A stretch of DNA of 64,000 nt from the NCBI RefSeq assembly GCF_964026475.1, contig NZ_OZ032151.1, forward strand, positions 930,001 to 994,000, read 5' to 3'. The DNA is from Candidatus Tisiphia endosymbiont of Nemotelus nigrinus. Lineage in GTDB: Bacteria; Pseudomonadota; Alphaproteobacteria; Rickettsiales; Rickettsiaceae. Positions 9,120 to 19,534 of this stretch are shown here, one piece after another. A model generated the notes under the pieces. The model was not told where the DNA came from and searched no databases. It worked only from the letters and a program-made list of their open reading frames with translations. Position 1 is the stretch's first letter, and the number at the start of each line of letters is the position of its first letter. The position numbers and the translations under genes are program-made.

Positions 9120-10304
9120 ATGGCAAAGGTAAAATTTGAGAGAGATCTGCCCCATTGTAATGTGGGTACCATAGGACACGTAGATCATGGAAAAACTTCT
9201 TTAACAGCTGCGATAACTTTAGTATTGTCAAAAGAAGGTGGTGCGAAGGCTACTAACTATGATGAAATTGATGCTGCTCCTGAGGAAAAGGAAAGGGGTA
9301 TAACTATTGCTACTGCTCACGTTGAATATAGAACTAAAAGAAGGCATTATGCTCACATTGATTGTCCTGGTCACGCAGATTATATAAAGAATATGATAAG
9401 TGGTGCAGCTCAAATGGATGCTGGAATATTGGTAGTATCTGCTTGTGATGGTCCAATGCCTCAAACAAGGGAGCATATACTGTTGGCTAAGCAAGTTGGT
9501 GTGCCAACAATGGTTGTCTTTTTGAACAAAGTTGATATGGTTGATGATCCAGAGTTAGTCGACTTAGTGGAAATGGAAGTCAGAGAGCTTCTTTCAATGT
9601 ACGGTTTTCCTGGAGATGAGATACCAGTGATTAGGGGTTCTGCTTTGCAGGCTTTAGAAGGAAAGCCTGAAGGAGAAGCTGCAGTTAGAAAATTAATGGA
9701 TGCTATTGATGAATATGTACCGCAACCTGAGAGACATACAGATAAACCATTCTTAATGTCAATAGAAGATGTATTTTCTATTTCTGGAAGAGGTACGGTT
9801 GTTACTGGTAAGATTGAGAAAGGGATAATAAAAGTTGGTGAAGAGGTGGAAATTGTCGGTATAAGAGATACCCAAAAAACTACTTGTACTGGTGTAGAAA
9901 TGTTTAAGAAGCTATTGGATCAAGGTGAAGCTGGTGACAATGTCGGTATATTGCTACGTGGAACTAAAAGAGAAGATGTGTGCAGAGGGCAAGTATTAGC
10001 TAAGCCTGGGAGTATAACTCCGCATACTGAATTTGAAGCTGAGGTTTACGTGCGTACCACCAAAGAAGGGGGGCGTCATACAGCGTTTACAGATAAATAT
10101 CGTCCACAGTTTTATTTTAGAACTACTGACGTGACTGGAGAAATTACTTTGAAAGATGGTAAAACAATGATTATGCCTGGTGATAATGCGAATCTGAATA
10201 TTGCATTGATTTCTCCGATAGCTATGGAAGAAGGTATGCGTTTTGCTATACGTGAGGGTGGTAAAACAGTAGGGGCTGGTGTAGTATCAAAGATTATAAA
10301 ATAA
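9120..10304 (+). CDS. tuf: Elongation factor Tu
   Basis: 394 residues. GTPase delivering aminoacyl-tRNA to the ribosome. The P-loop GHVDHGKT (about 18-25), DCPGHADY, and NKVD are intact, followed by domains 2 and 3 ending AGVVSKIIK. The effector region reads [12 protein letters not shown]. Gene order is trnY-trnG-tuf-rpsJ with no fusA or rpsL. This is the rearranged str/S10 arrangement reported for Rickettsia, which is good evidence for the taxon. It is not duplicated in this window. Confidence 0.99.
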   Translation: MAKVKFERDLPHCNVGTIGHVDHGKTSLTAAITLVLSKEGGAKATNYDEIDAAPEEKERGITIATAHVEYRTKRRHYAHIDCPGHADYIKNMISGAAQMDAGILVVSACDGPMPQTREHILLAKQVGVPTMVVFLNKVDMVDDPELVDLVEMEVRELLSMYGFPGDEIPVIRGSALQALEGKPEGEAAVRKLMDAIDEYVPQPERHTDKPFLMSIEDVFSISGRGTVVTGKIEKGIIKVGEEVEIVGIRDTQKTTCTGVEMFKKLLDQGEAGDNVGILLRGTKREDVCRGQVLAKPGSITPHTEFEAEVYVRTTKEGGRHTAFTDKYRPQFYFRTTDVTGEITLKDGKTMIMPGDNANLNIALISPIAMEEGMRFAIREGGKTVGAGVVSKIIK

Positions 10305-10311
10305 CATAGAA

Positions 10312-10343
10312 ATAATCATCCTGAAATAGTTTAGGATGATTAT
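10312..10343 (+). terminator. Hairpin after tuf
   Basis: An 11-bp perfect stem (ATAATCATCCT / AGGATGATTAT) with a 10-nt loop starts 7 bp after the tuf stop. No strong U-run follows, so read-through into rpsJ, 114 bp downstream, is possible. It may partially separate tuf expression from the S10 operon. Confidence 0.55.
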
Positions 10344-10456
10344 GGCTAGGCAAAGTACTTTTAATTAGGATTATTCAAATTGTTCTTATAAAGAATCTAA
10401 GTAAATCTGTTAAAAGTGTTTTGGGTAGTCGGGCTGTTTATAAAAAGGTTTAGTTA

Positions 10457-10780
10457 ATGAAAAATAATCAAAAAATTAAAATTCGTCTAAAGTCATTTGA
10501 TCACCGTTCTCTTGAACAAGGTACTAGAGAGATAGTGGGTGCTGTTAAAAGAACTGGTGCCGATATAATTGGTCCAATTCCGCTTCCAAGGACAATTGAA
10601 AGATTTACTGTTAATAGGTCTCCACATGTCAATAAAAAATCAAGGGAGCAATTTGAGATTAGAATTCAGAAAAGGCTTTTAATAATAAGTTATCCAACTC
10701 CTCAGACTGTCGATGCTTTAAAGAAAGTTGATTTGCCTGCTGGTGTTGATGTTGAGATTAAGTTAGAGAGTATTGAGTGA
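10457..10780 (+). CDS. rpsJ: 30S ribosomal protein S10
   Basis: 107 residues. Contains [10 protein letters not shown] at the start and the conserved loop around [30 protein letters not shown]. First gene of the S10 operon; also the NusE transcription factor in bacteria that use antitermination. Its TGA stop overlaps the rplC ATG (TGATG), implying translational coupling. The 152-bp upstream gap follows the hairpin after tuf and probably carries the operon promoter. Confidence 0.99.
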   Translation: MKNNQKIKIRLKSFDHRSLEQGTREIVGAVKRTGADIIGPIPLPRTIERFTVNRSPHVNKKSREQFEIRIQKRLLIISYPTPQTVDALKKVDLPAGVDVEIKLESIE

Positions 10781-11430
10781 TGAGAACCGGTTTAATCGCT
10801 AAAAAAATTGGTATGAGTTCGATTTTTAATGAAAAGGGAGAGAGAACTACCGTTACTTTTCTACAAGTTGAAGATTGTCAAGTAGTTGGACAAAAGACCC
10901 AAGAAAAGGATGGTTATAATGCTTTGGTTGTTGGGGTGAAGGATAAGAAATTATCTAAAGTAACAAAGCCAATGAGGCAAGTATTTGCTAATGCTAATGT
11001 TGCACCAAAGGAGAAATTGAAGGAATTTAGAATTTCGGTTTCTTCTTTCCTTGATGTAGGTTATGCGTTACATGTCGATCATTTTATTGTTGGGCAGTTT
11101 ATAGATGTTGTAGGTACTACTATTGGTAAAGGTTTTGCTGGTAGTATGAAGAGGCATAATTTTAGAGGGCTTGAGGCTTCGCATGGTGTGTCTGTGTCGC
11201 ACCGTTCGCATGGTTCTACTGGTGGTAGACAAGATCCTGGTAAAGTATTTAAGAATAAGAAAATGGCTGGTCATATGGGGAGTACAAGAGTTACTATTCA
11301 GAACTTGAAAATAGTCGATACTGATATAGAAAAAGGTATAATCATGGTTAGTGGTAATGTTCCAGGCTCGAAAGGAGCTTATGTCTATATTAAAGATGCC
11401 ATTAAGAAAACCATTACAGCTGCAGGATGA
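10780..11430 (+). CDS. rplC: 50S ribosomal protein L3
   Basis: Starts [18 protein letters not shown] lies one codon upstream, but the ATG at 10780 is the expected start. The long loop carries [19 protein letters not shown], whose Gln is the N5-methylation site in other bacteria. One of the first assembly proteins of the 50S subunit. It overlaps both neighbours by a few bases in the S10 operon. Confidence 0.98.
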   Translation: MRTGLIAKKIGMSSIFNEKGERTTVTFLQVEDCQVVGQKTQEKDGYNALVVGVKDKKLSKVTKPMRQVFANANVAPKEKLKEFRISVSSFLDVGYALHVDHFIVGQFIDVVGTTIGKGFAGSMKRHNFRGLEASHGVSVSHRSHGSTGGRQDPGKVFKNKKMAGHMGSTRVTIQNLKIVDTDIEKGIIMVSGNVPGSKGAYVYIKDAIKKTITAAG

Positions 11431-11435
11431 ACTAT

Positions 11436-12059
11436 ATGAAAGCTAAACTATTAAATCTTGAAAATGAAGTTGTTGGTGAGGTTGATTTAGATAATGAAAT
11501 ATTTGCCATAGACTTTGTTAGACAAGATATTATCAAGCTTGTTGTTGATTGGCAAAGAGCAAAAGCTATGGCTGGTACACATCAAACGAAGACAGTGTCG
11601 CAAGTATCTGGTACTACAAAGAAACCTTTTAAGCAAAAAGGTACTGGTAATGCAAGGCAAGGGTCCTTAAGGTCTGTCCAAATGAGGGGGGGTGGGGTTT
11701 CTCACGGTCCAGTACCAAGGAGTCATGCTACGAAATTACCAAAAAAAGTTAGAAAACTTGGTTTAAAACATGCATTGTCAGAAAAATTGATTGAAGGAAA
11801 ATTGTTAATAGTAGATTCTTTAAAATTAGATGAGTCAAAAACTTCTAATCTTGCAAAATTATTAAATAATTTTCATGGTAAGAGTTATTTTATTGTTAGT
11901 GGTAATGAAGTTGATACTAATTTTTCTTTGGCAGTACAAAATATTCCTAACACTATTTCGATGCCGCAAATTGGTACAAATGTTTATGATATAATACGCC
12001 ATGATTATGTTTTGTTATCAAGAGAAGCTGTAGATGCTTTAGAAAAGAGGTTGAAGTGA
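11436..12059 (+). CDS. rplD: 50S ribosomal protein L4
   Basis: About 207 residues from ATG 11436 (MKAKLLNLENEVVG). An earlier in-frame ATG at 11427 overlaps the rplC stop, but the AGGA at 11425-11428 is well spaced for the 11436 start, which also gives the usual N-terminus. Contains KKPFKQKGTGNARQG and the exit-tunnel loop MRGGGVSHGPVPRSHA. In enterobacteria L4 represses its own operon; whether it does so here is unknown. Confidence 0.97.
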   Translation: MKAKLLNLENEVVGEVDLDNEIFAIDFVRQDIIKLVVDWQRAKAMAGTHQTKTVSQVSGTTKKPFKQKGTGNARQGSLRSVQMRGGGVSHGPVPRSHATKLPKKVRKLGLKHALSEKLIEGKLLIVDSLKLDESKTSNLAKLLNNFHGKSYFIVSGNEVDTNFSLAVQNIPNTISMPQIGTNVYDIIRHDYVLLSREAVDALEKRLK

Positions 12060-12352
12060 AATCTTATAAACATTATGATCTTATTAGGAATCCTGTGATT
12101 ACTGAGAAGAGCAATATTTTATCCGAACAAAATAAGTTTACTTTTCATGTTGCTGATGGTGCTGAGAAAAATTCTATCAAGATGGCTATTGAGAAAATTT
12201 TTGAGATTAAGGTTAAGAAAGTTAACATTATGAATGTAAAAGGTAAGAAAAAAAGATTTAAGGGTATCAATGGTAGGCAATCAGATAAAAAGAAAGCTAT
12301 TGTGACGCTAGAGAAAGATTATACTATTGATTTTACTGGGGGGATAAAATAA
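12056..12352 (+). CDS. rplW: 50S ribosomal protein L23
   Basis: 98 residues from a GTG start that overlaps the rplD stop (GTGA), so translation is probably coupled. Conserved NPVITEKSN near the N-terminus and [16 protein letters not shown]23 lines the exit tunnel and docks trigger factor and SRP. Rather Lys-rich, as usual in this family. Confidence 0.97.
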   Translation: MKSYKHYDLIRNPVITEKSNILSEQNKFTFHVADGAEKNSIKMAIEKIFEIKVKKVNIMNVKGKKKRFKGINGRQSDKKKAIVTLEKDYTIDFTGGIK

Positions 12353-12353
12353 G

Positions 12354-13175
12354 ATGGCTTTAAAAAAGTTTAATCCAGTTACTCCGTCTCTTAGAGAATT
12401 AATACAGGTTGATAAATCTGATCTTTGGAAGGGCAAACCTCATAAACCTTTAACTAAAGGTTTATGTAAGACTGGTGGTAGAAATAATCTTGGTAGAACC
12501 ACTTCTTGGCATAGAGGAGGGGGACATAAAAGGCTTTATCGTATAATTGATTTTAAAAGAAGTAAACAGGAGATATTTGCTACTGTTGAAAGAATAGAGT
12601 ATGATCCTAATAGAACTTCCTTCATTGCTTTGATTAAGTTTGATGATGGTGAGTACTCTTATATTATAGCACCACAAAAGCTTGTTGTGGGAGATAGAAT
12701 AGTGTCAAGTGATAGTGCTGACATAAAAGTTGGAAATTGTTTATCTTTGAAGTCCATCCCTATTGGTACTAATTTGCATAATGTAGAAATGAAAATTGGC
12801 AAAGGTGGTCAGATTGCAAGATCTGCTGGGACTTCGGTTAATTTAGTAGGTAAGGATTCGGGGTATGCACAAATCAAGCTTCGATCTGGAGAATTTAGGC
12901 TGGTGCCGTTAGATTGTAAAGCTACGGTAGGTGTTGTCTCAAATCCTGATCAAAAAAATACAAATTTAGGTAAGGCGGGAAGAAATAGATGGTTAGGTTG
13001 GAGACCGCATGTTCGTGGTGTTGCAATGAACCCAGTTGATCACCCACATGGTGGTGGAGAAGGTAAAACTTCTGGTGGTCGTCATCCTGTGACTCCATGG
13101 GGCTTCCCAACTAAGGGTAAGAAAACCCGTAAGAATAAGTCTACATCAAAGTTTATTATTAAGAGAAGAAAATAA
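12354..13175 (+). CDS. rplB: 50S ribosomal protein L2
   Basis: 273 residues, full length. Contains [19 protein letters not shown] and the peptidyl-transferase-proximal [20 protein letters not shown], including the conserved His that lies near the catalytic centre. The C-terminus is basic ([17 protein letters not shown]). Starts 1 bp after rplW. No anomalies. Confidence 0.99.
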   Translation: MALKKFNPVTPSLRELIQVDKSDLWKGKPHKPLTKGLCKTGGRNNLGRTTSWHRGGGHKRLYRIIDFKRSKQEIFATVERIEYDPNRTSFIALIKFDDGEYSYIIAPQKLVVGDRIVSSDSADIKVGNCLSLKSIPIGTNLHNVEMKIGKGGQIARSAGTSVNLVGKDSGYAQIKLRSGEFRLVPLDCKATVGVVSNPDQKNTNLGKAGRNRWLGWRPHVRGVAMNPVDHPHGGGEGKTSGGRHPVTPWGFPTKGKKTRKNKSTSKFIIKRRK

Positions 13176-13188
13176 TTAGGTAGTAATT

Positions 13189-13467
13189 ATGGCACGTTCA
13201 GTTTGGAAAGGACCTTTTGTAGATGGTTATCTGATAAAAAAAGTACAAAAATTGATTGAGTCAGGTAAATCAGAAATGATCCAGACTTGGTCTAGAAGGT
13301 CAACAATTTTACCATTTTTTGTTGGAGTAACATTTGCTGTACATAATGGAAATAAATTTATACCTGTTACTGTGAGTGAAGAAATGGTTGGTAAAAAATT
13401 AGGTGAATTTTCTCCGACTAGAACTTTCCATGGTCATGGTGCAGATAAAAAAGTTAAGAGAAAATAA
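13189..13467 (+). CDS. rpsS: 30S ribosomal protein S19
   Basis: 92 residues: [18 protein letters not shown] and the conserved [20 protein letters not shown], then [17 protein letters not shown]. Binds the head of the 30S subunit with S13. Lies in the S10 operon 13 bp after rplB and 2 bp before rplV. Confidence 0.99.
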   Translation: MARSVWKGPFVDGYLIKKVQKLIESGKSEMIQTWSRRSTILPFFVGVTFAVHNGNKFIPVTVSEEMVGKKLGEFSPTRTFHGHGADKKVKRK

Positions 13468-13469
13468 AT

Positions 13470-13829
13470 ATGGTAAAGGTGAATAAAGGTTCGACTACAG
13501 CAATTGCTAAGTCTCTTAGAGTGAGTCCAAGGAAATTGAATTTGGTCGCAACTTCTATTAGGAATATGAAAGTATCGGAGGCTATGGTTCAGCTTACCTT
13601 TTCCCCGAAAAGAATTGCTGAAGATGTAAAAAAATGTTTACAGTCTGCTGTTGCTAATGCTGAGAACAACTTTGGTTTAGATATTGATACGTTGTTTGTT
13701 ACTTCTGCAACGGTAGGTAAGGCATTGGTGATGAAAAGAATTATGCCAAGAGCTAAAGGAAGAGCAACAAGGATTAACAAATTTTTTAGTAATTTATATA
13801 TTACAGTTACTGAAGTTGAGGGGAAGTAA
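13470..13829 (+). CDS. rplV: 50S ribosomal protein L22
   Basis: 119 residues. Contains [21 protein letters not shown] and the C-terminal beta hairpin [16 protein letters not shown] that reaches the exit tunnel, a site where macrolide-resistance changes occur in other bacteria. A wild-type-like hairpin is visible. Followed 3 bp later by rpsC. Confidence 0.98.
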   Translation: MVKVNKGSTTAIAKSLRVSPRKLNLVATSIRNMKVSEAMVQLTFSPKRIAEDVKKCLQSAVANAENNFGLDIDTLFVTSATVGKALVMKRIMPRAKGRATRINKFFSNLYITVTEVEGK

Positions 13830-13832
13830 AAT

Positions 13833-14489
13833 ATGGGGCAAAAAGTTAATCCGCATGGCTTTAGAGTTGGACCAACATTAATTAAAGGTTGGGACTCGGT
13901 GTTATATGCTGAAAAACACTATAAAGTTCTTTTTATCCAAGATTTAGAGGTTAGAAATCTGATTAATAGAAACTATGTGCAAGCACAAGTTAGTAGAGTG
14001 TTAATAGAGAGACCTTCTAATAAAAATGTTATAATTAATATTTTTGCTAAAAAGCCTGGAGTTATTATAGGTAAAAGTGGTAACGACATTGATAAATTAA
14101 AAAAACATGTCCAGAAAATTACCGGCTTAGAAGAAATATATATTAACATACATGAAGTAAAGAAACCTAATATAGACGCTACTATTATTGCTCAAACGAT
14201 TGCCGTACAGCTTGAAAAAAGAGTATCTTTTAGAAAAGCCATGAAAACTGCTATCCAAGCTTGCTTTAAGCAAGGAGGTTTAGGTATAAAAGTGGCTTGT
14301 TCTGGACGTTTGGCTGGAGCTGAAATAGCAAGAACAGAGTGGTATAGAGAAGGTAGAGTGCCTTTGCATACTTTAAGGGCTAATATTGACTATGCGACTG
14401 CTGAAGCTATGACAACTTATGGAGTTATAGGTATAAAGATTTGGGTCTATAGGGGTGATCATGTGGAAAATAGAAAGAAACATAATTAA
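13833..14489 (+). CDS. rpsC: 30S ribosomal protein S3
   Basis: 218 residues. [14 protein letters not shown]-terminus, KH domain with [17 protein letters not shown], and the C-terminal domain [23 protein letters not shown]. Part of the mRNA entry channel. Normal length and context. Confidence 0.99.
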   Translation: MGQKVNPHGFRVGPTLIKGWDSVLYAEKHYKVLFIQDLEVRNLINRNYVQAQVSRVLIERPSNKNVIINIFAKKPGVIIGKSGNDIDKLKKHVQKITGLEEIYINIHEVKKPNIDATIIAQTIAVQLEKRVSFRKAMKTAIQACFKQGGLGIKVACSGRLAGAEIARTEWYREGRVPLHTLRANIDYATAEAMTTYGVIGIKIWVYRGDHVENRKKHN

Positions 14490-14504
14490 TTTTGAAGTAA
14501 GATA

Positions 14505-14915
14505 ATGTTAGCTCCAAAAAAACAAAAATTTAGAAAAGCACATAAGGGGCGAGTCTCCTCAAAGGCGAAATCTGGTACTATGCTGGCTTTTGGTTCCTTT
14601 GGCTTGAAATCGTTAGATGGTTTAAGGGTTACTGCAAGGCAAATAGAGGCAGCAAGAAAGGCGGCTGTTCGTTGTATGAAAAGGCAGGGTAGACTATGGA
14701 TTAAGATTTTTCCTGATTTGCCTGTATCAAAAAAGCCTGCGGAAGTTAGAATGGGTAAGGGGAAAGGATCTACTGAATTTTTTGCAGTAAGGGTATCACC
14801 TGGCAGAATTATGTTTGAAATTGAAGGGGTTACAGATGATGTAGCTACTAGGGCTCTTGAACTTGCTAGTGCAAAGTTGCCTGTAAGAACAAAGATAGTG
14901 AGGCGTTATGAATAA
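14505..14915 (+). CDS. rplP: 50S ribosomal protein L16
   Basis: 136 residues. [16 protein letters not shown] start, [20 protein letters not shown], and [20 protein letters not shown]. Positions the aminoacyl-tRNA arm at the 50S subunit. Its 3' end overlaps rpmC by 8 nt. Confidence 0.98.
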   Translation: MLAPKKQKFRKAHKGRVSSKAKSGTMLAFGSFGLKSLDGLRVTARQIEAARKAAVRCMKRQGRLWIKIFPDLPVSKKPAEVRMGKGKGSTEFFAVRVSPGRIMFEIEGVTDDVATRALELASAKLPVRTKIVRRYE

Positions 14916-15120
14916 TTTGAGGTTATCTACAAAGGAATTAGTTGGACAGACTGTGGAAGAACTTCACAAAAAGAGAATTTTGTTTAAAAAAGAACTTTTT
15001 AATTTAAGATTTCAAAGAACGTTAGGTGAATTAGAAAATACTAGTAGGTTTTCTTTTGTAAAAAAAACAATAGCTCGTATTAATACAGAGTTAACCATAA
15101 GATCAAAAACTGGAGAATAG
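14908..15120 (+). CDS. rpmC: 50S ribosomal protein L29
   Basis: 70 residues of two helices: [19 protein letters not shown] and [18 protein letters not shown]. Located at the exit tunnel next to L23. It begins inside the rplP end, indicating coupling, and is followed 4 bp later by rpsQ. Confidence 0.95.
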   Translation: MNNLRLSTKELVGQTVEELHKKRILFKKELFNLRFQRTLGELENTSRFSFVKKTIARINTELTIRSKTGE

Positions 15121-15124
15121 AGAA

Positions 15125-15373
15125 ATGCCGAGAAGAGTGTTACAGGGCGTTGTTGTAAGTTCAAAAACTGATAAGACTATTACAGTTAAAGTAGAACGTA
15201 GGTTTAAGCACCCTATGTATAAAAAAATTGTGAAAGTTTCTAAAAAATACGCCGCTCATGATCCAGAGAATACATATAAAGATGGTGATAAGGTTAGTAT
15301 AGTTGAAAGTCGTCCTATATCTAAGACTAAGTCGTGGGTAGTATTAGGGAATATGAAGGTATCGATTCAATGA
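15125..15373 (+). CDS. rpsQ: 30S ribosomal protein S17
   Basis: 82 residues. [18 protein letters not shown] and the OB-fold signature [18 protein letters not shown], then [18 protein letters not shown]. Ends the S10-like segment here. It is separated from rplN by an unusually wide gap of 179 bp. Confidence 0.98.
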   Translation: MPRRVLQGVVVSSKTDKTITVKVERRFKHPMYKKIVKVSKKYAAHDPENTYKDGDKVSIVESRPISKTKSWVVLGNMKVSIQ

Positions 15374-15426
15374 TAGATTTACCGTGCAGCTTTTTTGTGT
15401 GTTTCGGTTCTTTCTTAGTGGAAATG

Positions 15427-15454
15427 TTGCATTTACTTATTAAAAAAGTATACT
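15427..15454 (+). promoter_or_regulatory. Candidate sigma-70 promoter in the rpsQ-rplN gap
   Basis: TTGCAT at 15427-15432 and TATACT at 15449-15454, 16 nt apart, resemble good -35 and -10 boxes. The surrounding 179-bp spacer is T-rich and carries no gene. It would allow the spc genes (rplN onward) to be transcribed independently of the S10 genes. Motif-based inference only. Confidence 0.5.
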
Positions 15455-15552
15455 CAAGTATAAGCTGGAGAATAGTGAGTTTTATTCTTTGACTTTGTTG
15501 TTTAGATTGTTTATTTTGTTGCGTTATTAAATTCTTAAGTGGAAGTATAGTT

Positions 15553-15921
15553 ATGATTCAGATGCAGAGCATCTTAAATGTTGCAGATAATTCTGGTGCT
15601 AAAAAGGTTATGTGTATTAAAGTGCTTGGTGGTTCCCATCACATGATAGCAAATCTTGCGGATGTAATTGTGGTATCTATAAAAGAAGCGTTGCCAAATG
15701 GTAAAGTAAAAAAGGGTGATGTGCATAGAGCTCTACTTGTCAGAACAAAAAAAGGTGTTAGAAGAGCGGATGGTAGTACAATTAAGTTTGATTCCAATGC
15801 GGTGGTACTTTTAAACAAGCAGGGAGAGCCAATAGGTACAAGGGTTTTTGGTCCTGTAACTAGAGAATTAAGGACAAAAAGATTCGTTAAGATTATGTCG
15901 CTGGCAGAAGAGGTATTGTAA
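15553..15921 (+). CDS. rplN: 50S ribosomal protein L14
   Basis: 122 residues: [21 protein letters not shown] and the [31 protein letters not shown] blocks. First gene of the spc segment after the promoter-like gap. Its stop overlaps the rplX start (TAATG). Confidence 0.99.
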   Translation: MIQMQSILNVADNSGAKKVMCIKVLGGSHHMIANLADVIVVSIKEALPNGKVKKGDVHRALLVRTKKGVRRADGSTIKFDSNAVVLLNKQGEPIGTRVFGPVTRELRTKRFVKIMSLAEEVL

Positions 15922-16250
15922 TGATTAAGTTAAAGATCAAGAAAGGTGATGAAGTTATTGTTATTACCGGAAAAAATAAGGGAAAAAGGGGTAAAGTATT
16001 AAAAGTTTTCCCAGAGCAGAATAGAGCTATTGTCTCAGGTGTGAATATTGCTCGCAAGCATGTTAAGCCAAGTAAAACAAGTGAAGGTGGCATAGTGTCA
16101 AAGGAATTATCAATAGATATTTCCAATGTTGCTCATATAGATCCTAAGACAGGTAACCCTACAAAAATTGCTTTTAAATTTTTAGAAGATGGTTCTAAAG
16201 TAAGAGTAGCTAAAAAATCTGGTGAAATTATCAGTAAGGAAGGTAAATAA
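15921..16250 (+). CDS. rplX: 50S ribosomal protein L24
   Basis: 109 residues. KOW-type N-terminus: [20 protein letters not shown] and [14 protein letters not shown]. Assembly initiator protein of the 50S subunit. It overlaps both rplN and rplE by single bases, the tight packing expected for coupled ribosomal genes. Confidence 0.98.
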   Translation: MIKLKIKKGDEVIVITGKNKGKRGKVLKVFPEQNRAIVSGVNIARKHVKPSKTSEGGIVSKELSIDISNVAHIDPKTGNPTKIAFKFLEDGSKVRVAKKSGEIISKEGK

Positions 16251-16792
16251 TGTTGTTCAGGTTTAAAGATTTATATGGTAAAGAGATTGTACCAAGTTTA
16301 CAGAAAAAGTTTGCCTATGATAATAAACATCAGATACCTAAGGTTATAAAAATTGTTGTTAATATGGGAGTTGGTGAAACGGTTGCTGATTCTAAGATAA
16401 TTAATAATGCTGTCAATGATCTAACTTTAATTTCAGGGCAAAAGCCTTTAATAACTGAGGCCAAGAAGTCTATTGCTACTTTTAAACTTCGTGAAGGTAT
16501 GAAAGTTGGTTGTAAAGTTACTTTGCGTAAAGATAGAATGTATGATTTTCTTGAGAGGTTAGTGCTTGTTGCTCTACCGCGTATAAAAGAGTTTAGAGGT
16601 TTCTCAAGTAAAAGTTTTGATGGTAGGGGTAATTTTACTTTTGGTGTAAAAGAACAGATTGTTTTCCCAGAAATTAATTACGACAAGATAGATGTAATTC
16701 GTGGTATGGATATCACGATTGTTACAAGTGCTACAAATAATGAAGAAGGTAAATTACTACTTTCAGGCTTTAATTTGCCTTTTTATAATTAA
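16250..16792 (+). CDS. rplE: 50S ribosomal protein L5
   Basis: 180 residues. [19 protein letters not shown] block reads [15 protein letters not shown], then [21 protein letters not shown] and [19 protein letters not shown]. Binds 5S rRNA with L18 and L25. Normal length. rpsN follows 16 bp later. Confidence 0.99.
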   Translation: MLFRFKDLYGKEIVPSLQKKFAYDNKHQIPKVIKIVVNMGVGETVADSKIINNAVNDLTLISGQKPLITEAKKSIATFKLREGMKVGCKVTLRKDRMYDFLERLVLVALPRIKEFRGFSSKSFDGRGNFTFGVKEQIVFPEINYDKIDVIRGMDITIVTSATNNEEGKLLLSGFNLPFYN

Positions 16793-16808
16793 TTTTAGAA
16801 GAAAAAAG

Positions 16809-17114
16809 ATGGCTAAAGTAAGTTCTATAAAAAAGAATAATAGAAGAAGAAAGATGGCACAAAGTTTGTATAATAAGCGTGCTAAGTTAAGAGATAAGAT
16901 TTATGATAAAACTTTATCTTTAGAAGAGAGGTTTTCGCTAGTTATGGTTCTAGCTAAGTTACCTAGGAATTCGGCTATGAATAGAGTTCGAAATAGGTGT
17001 GAACTGACTGGACGTTCAAGAGGGGTGTACAGTAAATTTGGTTTATCAAGAAATAAGTTGAGAGAGCTTGGTAGTAAGGGATTGGTTCCTGGTTTAATTA
17101 AAGCAAGTTGGTAA
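16809..17114 (+). CDS. rpsN: 30S ribosomal protein S14
   Basis: 101 residues from the ATG at 16809 ([15 protein letters not shown]); the frame is open further upstream, but only this start gives the conserved N-terminus. Contains [19 protein letters not shown] single Cys is present rather than the CxxC pairs, so it is the zinc-free long form of S14. Confidence 0.98.
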   Translation: MAKVSSIKKNNRRRKMAQSLYNKRAKLRDKIYDKTLSLEERFSLVMVLAKLPRNSAMNRVRNRCELTGRSRGVYSKFGLSRNKLRELGSKGLVPGLIKASW

Positions 17115-17130
17115 AAAGTAGGTTTATCGT

Positions 17131-17529
17131 ATGTCAATGACAGATAATATAGCAGATATGCTGACTAGAATTAGAAATGGTCAAAATAGTAAATTGATGA
17201 GTATATCTTTACCTTCTTCAAAAATAAAATGTGCCATTTTGGATGTTTTAAAAAAGGAAGGTTATATTAAAGAATATACAGTTGTTAAGAATGGTAATAT
17301 AAGTCACATTGAGGTAGATTTAAAATATTCCGTTAATGGGAAACCTGCTATATGCGAAATAAATAGGGTTTCAAAACCAGGTAAGAGGATTTATTCTTCC
17401 ATTGATAAACTAAAAGGATATTATAACAATATGGGGATTTATATTCTTTCTACTTCTAGAGGAGTGTTATCTGATAGAGAAGCACATAGCCAAAAGATTG
17501 GCGGTGAAGTAATTTGTAAAGTGTTTTAA
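17131..17529 (+). CDS. rpsH: 30S ribosomal protein S8
   Basis: 132 residues: [31 protein letters not shown] and [17 protein letters not shown], ending GGEVICKVF. In enterobacteria S8 also regulates the spc operon. The upstream ATG at 17131 is preferred over the second ATG two codons in. Confidence 0.98.
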   Translation: MSMTDNIADMLTRIRNGQNSKLMSISLPSSKIKCAILDVLKKEGYIKEYTVVKNGNISHIEVDLKYSVNGKPAICEINRVSKPGKRIYSSIDKLKGYYNNMGIYILSTSRGVLSDREAHSQKIGGEVICKVF

Positions 17530-17538
17530 GGTATAAAA

Positions 17539-18072
17539 ATGTCACGTGTTGGAAAATTGCCAGTCCCTGTACCTGAAGGGGTAAAAGTTGAGCTTGATGG
17601 TTTGAAAGTTAATGTTGTCGGTCCTAAGGGAGAAATGACAAAGACTTTTGCAGGGAGTATAGCAATTTCATTGCAAGATAATCAGCTTTTTGTCAAGCCA
17701 TTAGCAGAGACTAAAGGTGCTAGATCCATGTGGGGTACAGCACGGAGTATAATAAATGGTATGATAAAAGGTGTTAATGAAGGTTTTACAGAAGAGCTGG
17801 AAGTTAATGGTGTTGGTTATAAGGCTTTGGTGAAAGATAAATACTTAAACTTGATGCTTGCTAAAAGTCATAATACTAAAATAGAAATACCTCAAAATAT
17901 AAAAGTTACCGCTCCTAAACAAAATCAGATTATATTGCAAAGTGTTGACAAAGAAAAATTAGGTCAGTTTATATCAATTATTATAAAACAGAGACCACCT
18001 GAGCCATATAATGGCAAAGGTATTAAACGCAAAGGTCAATATGTTCAAAGAAAAGAAGGGAAGAAAAACTAA
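17539..18072 (+). CDS. rplF: 50S ribosomal protein L6
   Basis: 177 residues. [35 protein letters not shown] and the [18 protein letters not shown]-terminal signature. Two homologous domains, full length. Confidence 0.99.
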   Translation: MSRVGKLPVPVPEGVKVELDGLKVNVVGPKGEMTKTFAGSIAISLQDNQLFVKPLAETKGARSMWGTARSIINGMIKGVNEGFTEELEVNGVGYKALVKDKYLNLMLAKSHNTKIEIPQNIKVTAPKQNQIILQSVDKEKLGQFISIIIKQRPPEPYNGKGIKRKGQYVQRKEGKKN

Positions 18073-18088
18073 AATTTAAGAGTTAAAT

Positions 18089-18445
18089 ATGCGTAGTTCA
18101 AAGTTAAAATTTGAGACAAGAAAGGTTAGAGTAAGGTCTAAGATATCAAAGGTATCAAACAGAATAAGATTATCTGTTTTTAAGTCTGGAAAGCATATAT
18201 ATGCACAAGTTATAGATGATAAACAATCAATAACTATTGCTTCTGCTTCAACCTTGGATAAAGAAATTAGACAGTTAAAAAAATCCAACTGTAATGTTGG
18301 TACAGCCACAAAAGTAGGCGAGTTAATAGGGGAGAGAGCCTCGCTTAAAGGAGTACAAGAAGTTGTATTCGATAAGGGGGGGTATAAATATCATGGTGTT
18401 GTTAAGGCATTGGCTGATGCAGCAAGAAAGAAAATGAATTTTTAA
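18089..18445 (+). CDS. rplR: 50S ribosomal protein L18
   Basis: 118 residues. [40 protein letters not shown] and [20 protein letters not shown]. Binds 5S rRNA with L5. Ordinary spc-operon member, 16 bp after rplF. Confidence 0.98.
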   Translation: MRSSKLKFETRKVRVRSKISKVSNRIRLSVFKSGKHIYAQVIDDKQSITIASASTLDKEIRQLKKSNCNVGTATKVGELIGERASLKGVQEVVFDKGGYKYHGVVKALADAARKKMNF

Positions 18446-18460
18446 TCTTAGGTTTAAGAA

Positions 18461-19003
18461 ATGGCTAAAGCTAAAAAAAATATGGGTGAAGCATTAACCG
18501 AAACTTTGGTGGATGTAAACAGAGTTACTAAAGTAGTAAAAGGTGGCAGAAAATTCTCTTTTTCTGCTTGTATTGTGGCGGGTGATAAAGCTGGTAAGGT
18601 TGGCTATGGTCATGGTAAAGCGAAAGAGGTAACAGAAGCTAGAGCTAAGGCTACCCAAGAAGCAAGGAAAGATATGATTAGAGTCCCTCTTTATCAGAGT
18701 AGGACCATTCACCATGACGTTATTGGTAAAAGCGGAGCAGCAAAAGTCATTTTGAGAAGAGCTAAGGCGGGTACTGGGGTTATTGCTGGTGGTGCTATGA
18801 GGGCTATTTTTGATTCTTTAGGAGTTCATGATATTGTGGCTAAATCTTTAGGTTCTAGTAATGTATATGCAATGATTGCTGCGACTTTTGATGCGTTATC
18901 TCAGCTTTCTTCTCCAAAGAATATTGCTGAAAGGAGAGGAAAGAACATAAATGAGATATCGACTCAATCTATAAAAGGGCAACAAGAAGTAATATCAGAA
19001 TAA
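18461..19003 (+). CDS. rpsE: 30S ribosomal protein S5
   Basis: 180 residues. The double-stranded-RNA-binding domain includes [18 protein letters not shown] and [12 protein letters not shown], followed by [19 protein letters not shown]. Involved in decoding fidelity. Unlike in most genomes, rpmD does not follow at once: a repeat-bearing 311-bp gap lies between. Confidence 0.98.
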   Translation: MAKAKKNMGEALTETLVDVNRVTKVVKGGRKFSFSACIVAGDKAGKVGYGHGKAKEVTEARAKATQEARKDMIRVPLYQSRTIHHDVIGKSGAAKVILRRAKAGTGVIAGGAMRAIFDSLGVHDIVAKSLGSSNVYAMIAATFDALSQLSSPKNIAERRGKNINEISTQSIKGQQEVISE

Positions 19004-19080
19004 TTTGAGTATATTCTTAGTGGTGTGATAAAAAGATGTTATAATTGTGAAAGCTTATTAGTGTTTGGAATTAGGGGTAT

Positions 19081-19238
19081 CACACAACGTCATTGCGAGA
19101 AACCATTTTAGTAATGACGAAACAATCCAAGAGGTTAGGTGTAGGCGTCAGCAATGTTTTGGATTGATGTTGTCGCCTTTGGTTTCTCGCAATGACATTG
19201 GCTATTTTCCTGTGACTTTTAAATTGACCTGTTGTGTG
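19081..19238. repeat. CATTGCGAG-core repeat inserted inside the spc operon
   Basis: Core 19089-19196 starts GTCATTGCGAGAAACC and ends GGTTTCTCGCAATGAC, an imperfect palindrome with AACAATCC/GGATTG sub-arms. Outside it lies an inverted octamer, CACACAAC at 19081 and GTTGTGTG at 19231. The right flank also contains CCTGTGACTTTTAAATTGACCTG, the outer arm of another copy (34449-34610). Placed between rpsE and rpmD, it fills most of the 311-bp gap and would fold in the operon mRNA. No gene seen in the gap. Confidence 0.85.
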
Positions 19239-19314
19239 GGAATGACATTGATGGTTGTAGAAGGGTTTTTTGTTAAAGTAATGTTATAAGTAATAATTGG
19301 GTTGGTAAAAATCT

Positions 19315-19524
19315 ATGAATAGTGATAAAGAAAAAATGAATGATGCAAAGGTTAAAGTTACCCAAATTGGTAGTACTATAGGCCGTAAATATGATCAGGA
19401 AGAAACCTTGATAGGCTTAGGTTTAAATAAGATGCATAAATCTGTTATTTTAAAAGATACCAGCTCTATTAGAGGGATGATCAAGAAGGTACAACATTTG
19501 TTAAAAGTAGAAAATATAAATTAG
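19315..19524 (+). CDS. rpmD: 50S ribosomal protein L30
   Basis: 69 residues. [26 protein letters not shown] is split over the expected positions ([15 protein letters not shown], then [13 protein letters not shown]). The N-terminal 11 residues are longer than in typical L30. Separated from rpsE by the repeat at 19081-19238; rplO follows 10 bp later. Confidence 0.95.
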   Translation: MNSDKEKMNDAKVKVTQIGSTIGRKYDQEETLIGLGLNKMHKSVILKDTSSIRGMIKKVQHLLKVENIN

Positions 19525-19534
19525 AGTTTAGAAA

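Noticed and set aside
19065..19289. 74-codon open frame on the plus strand between rpsE and rpmD
   Set aside because: Almost entirely the CATTGCGAG repeat; no ribosome site and no recognisable protein.
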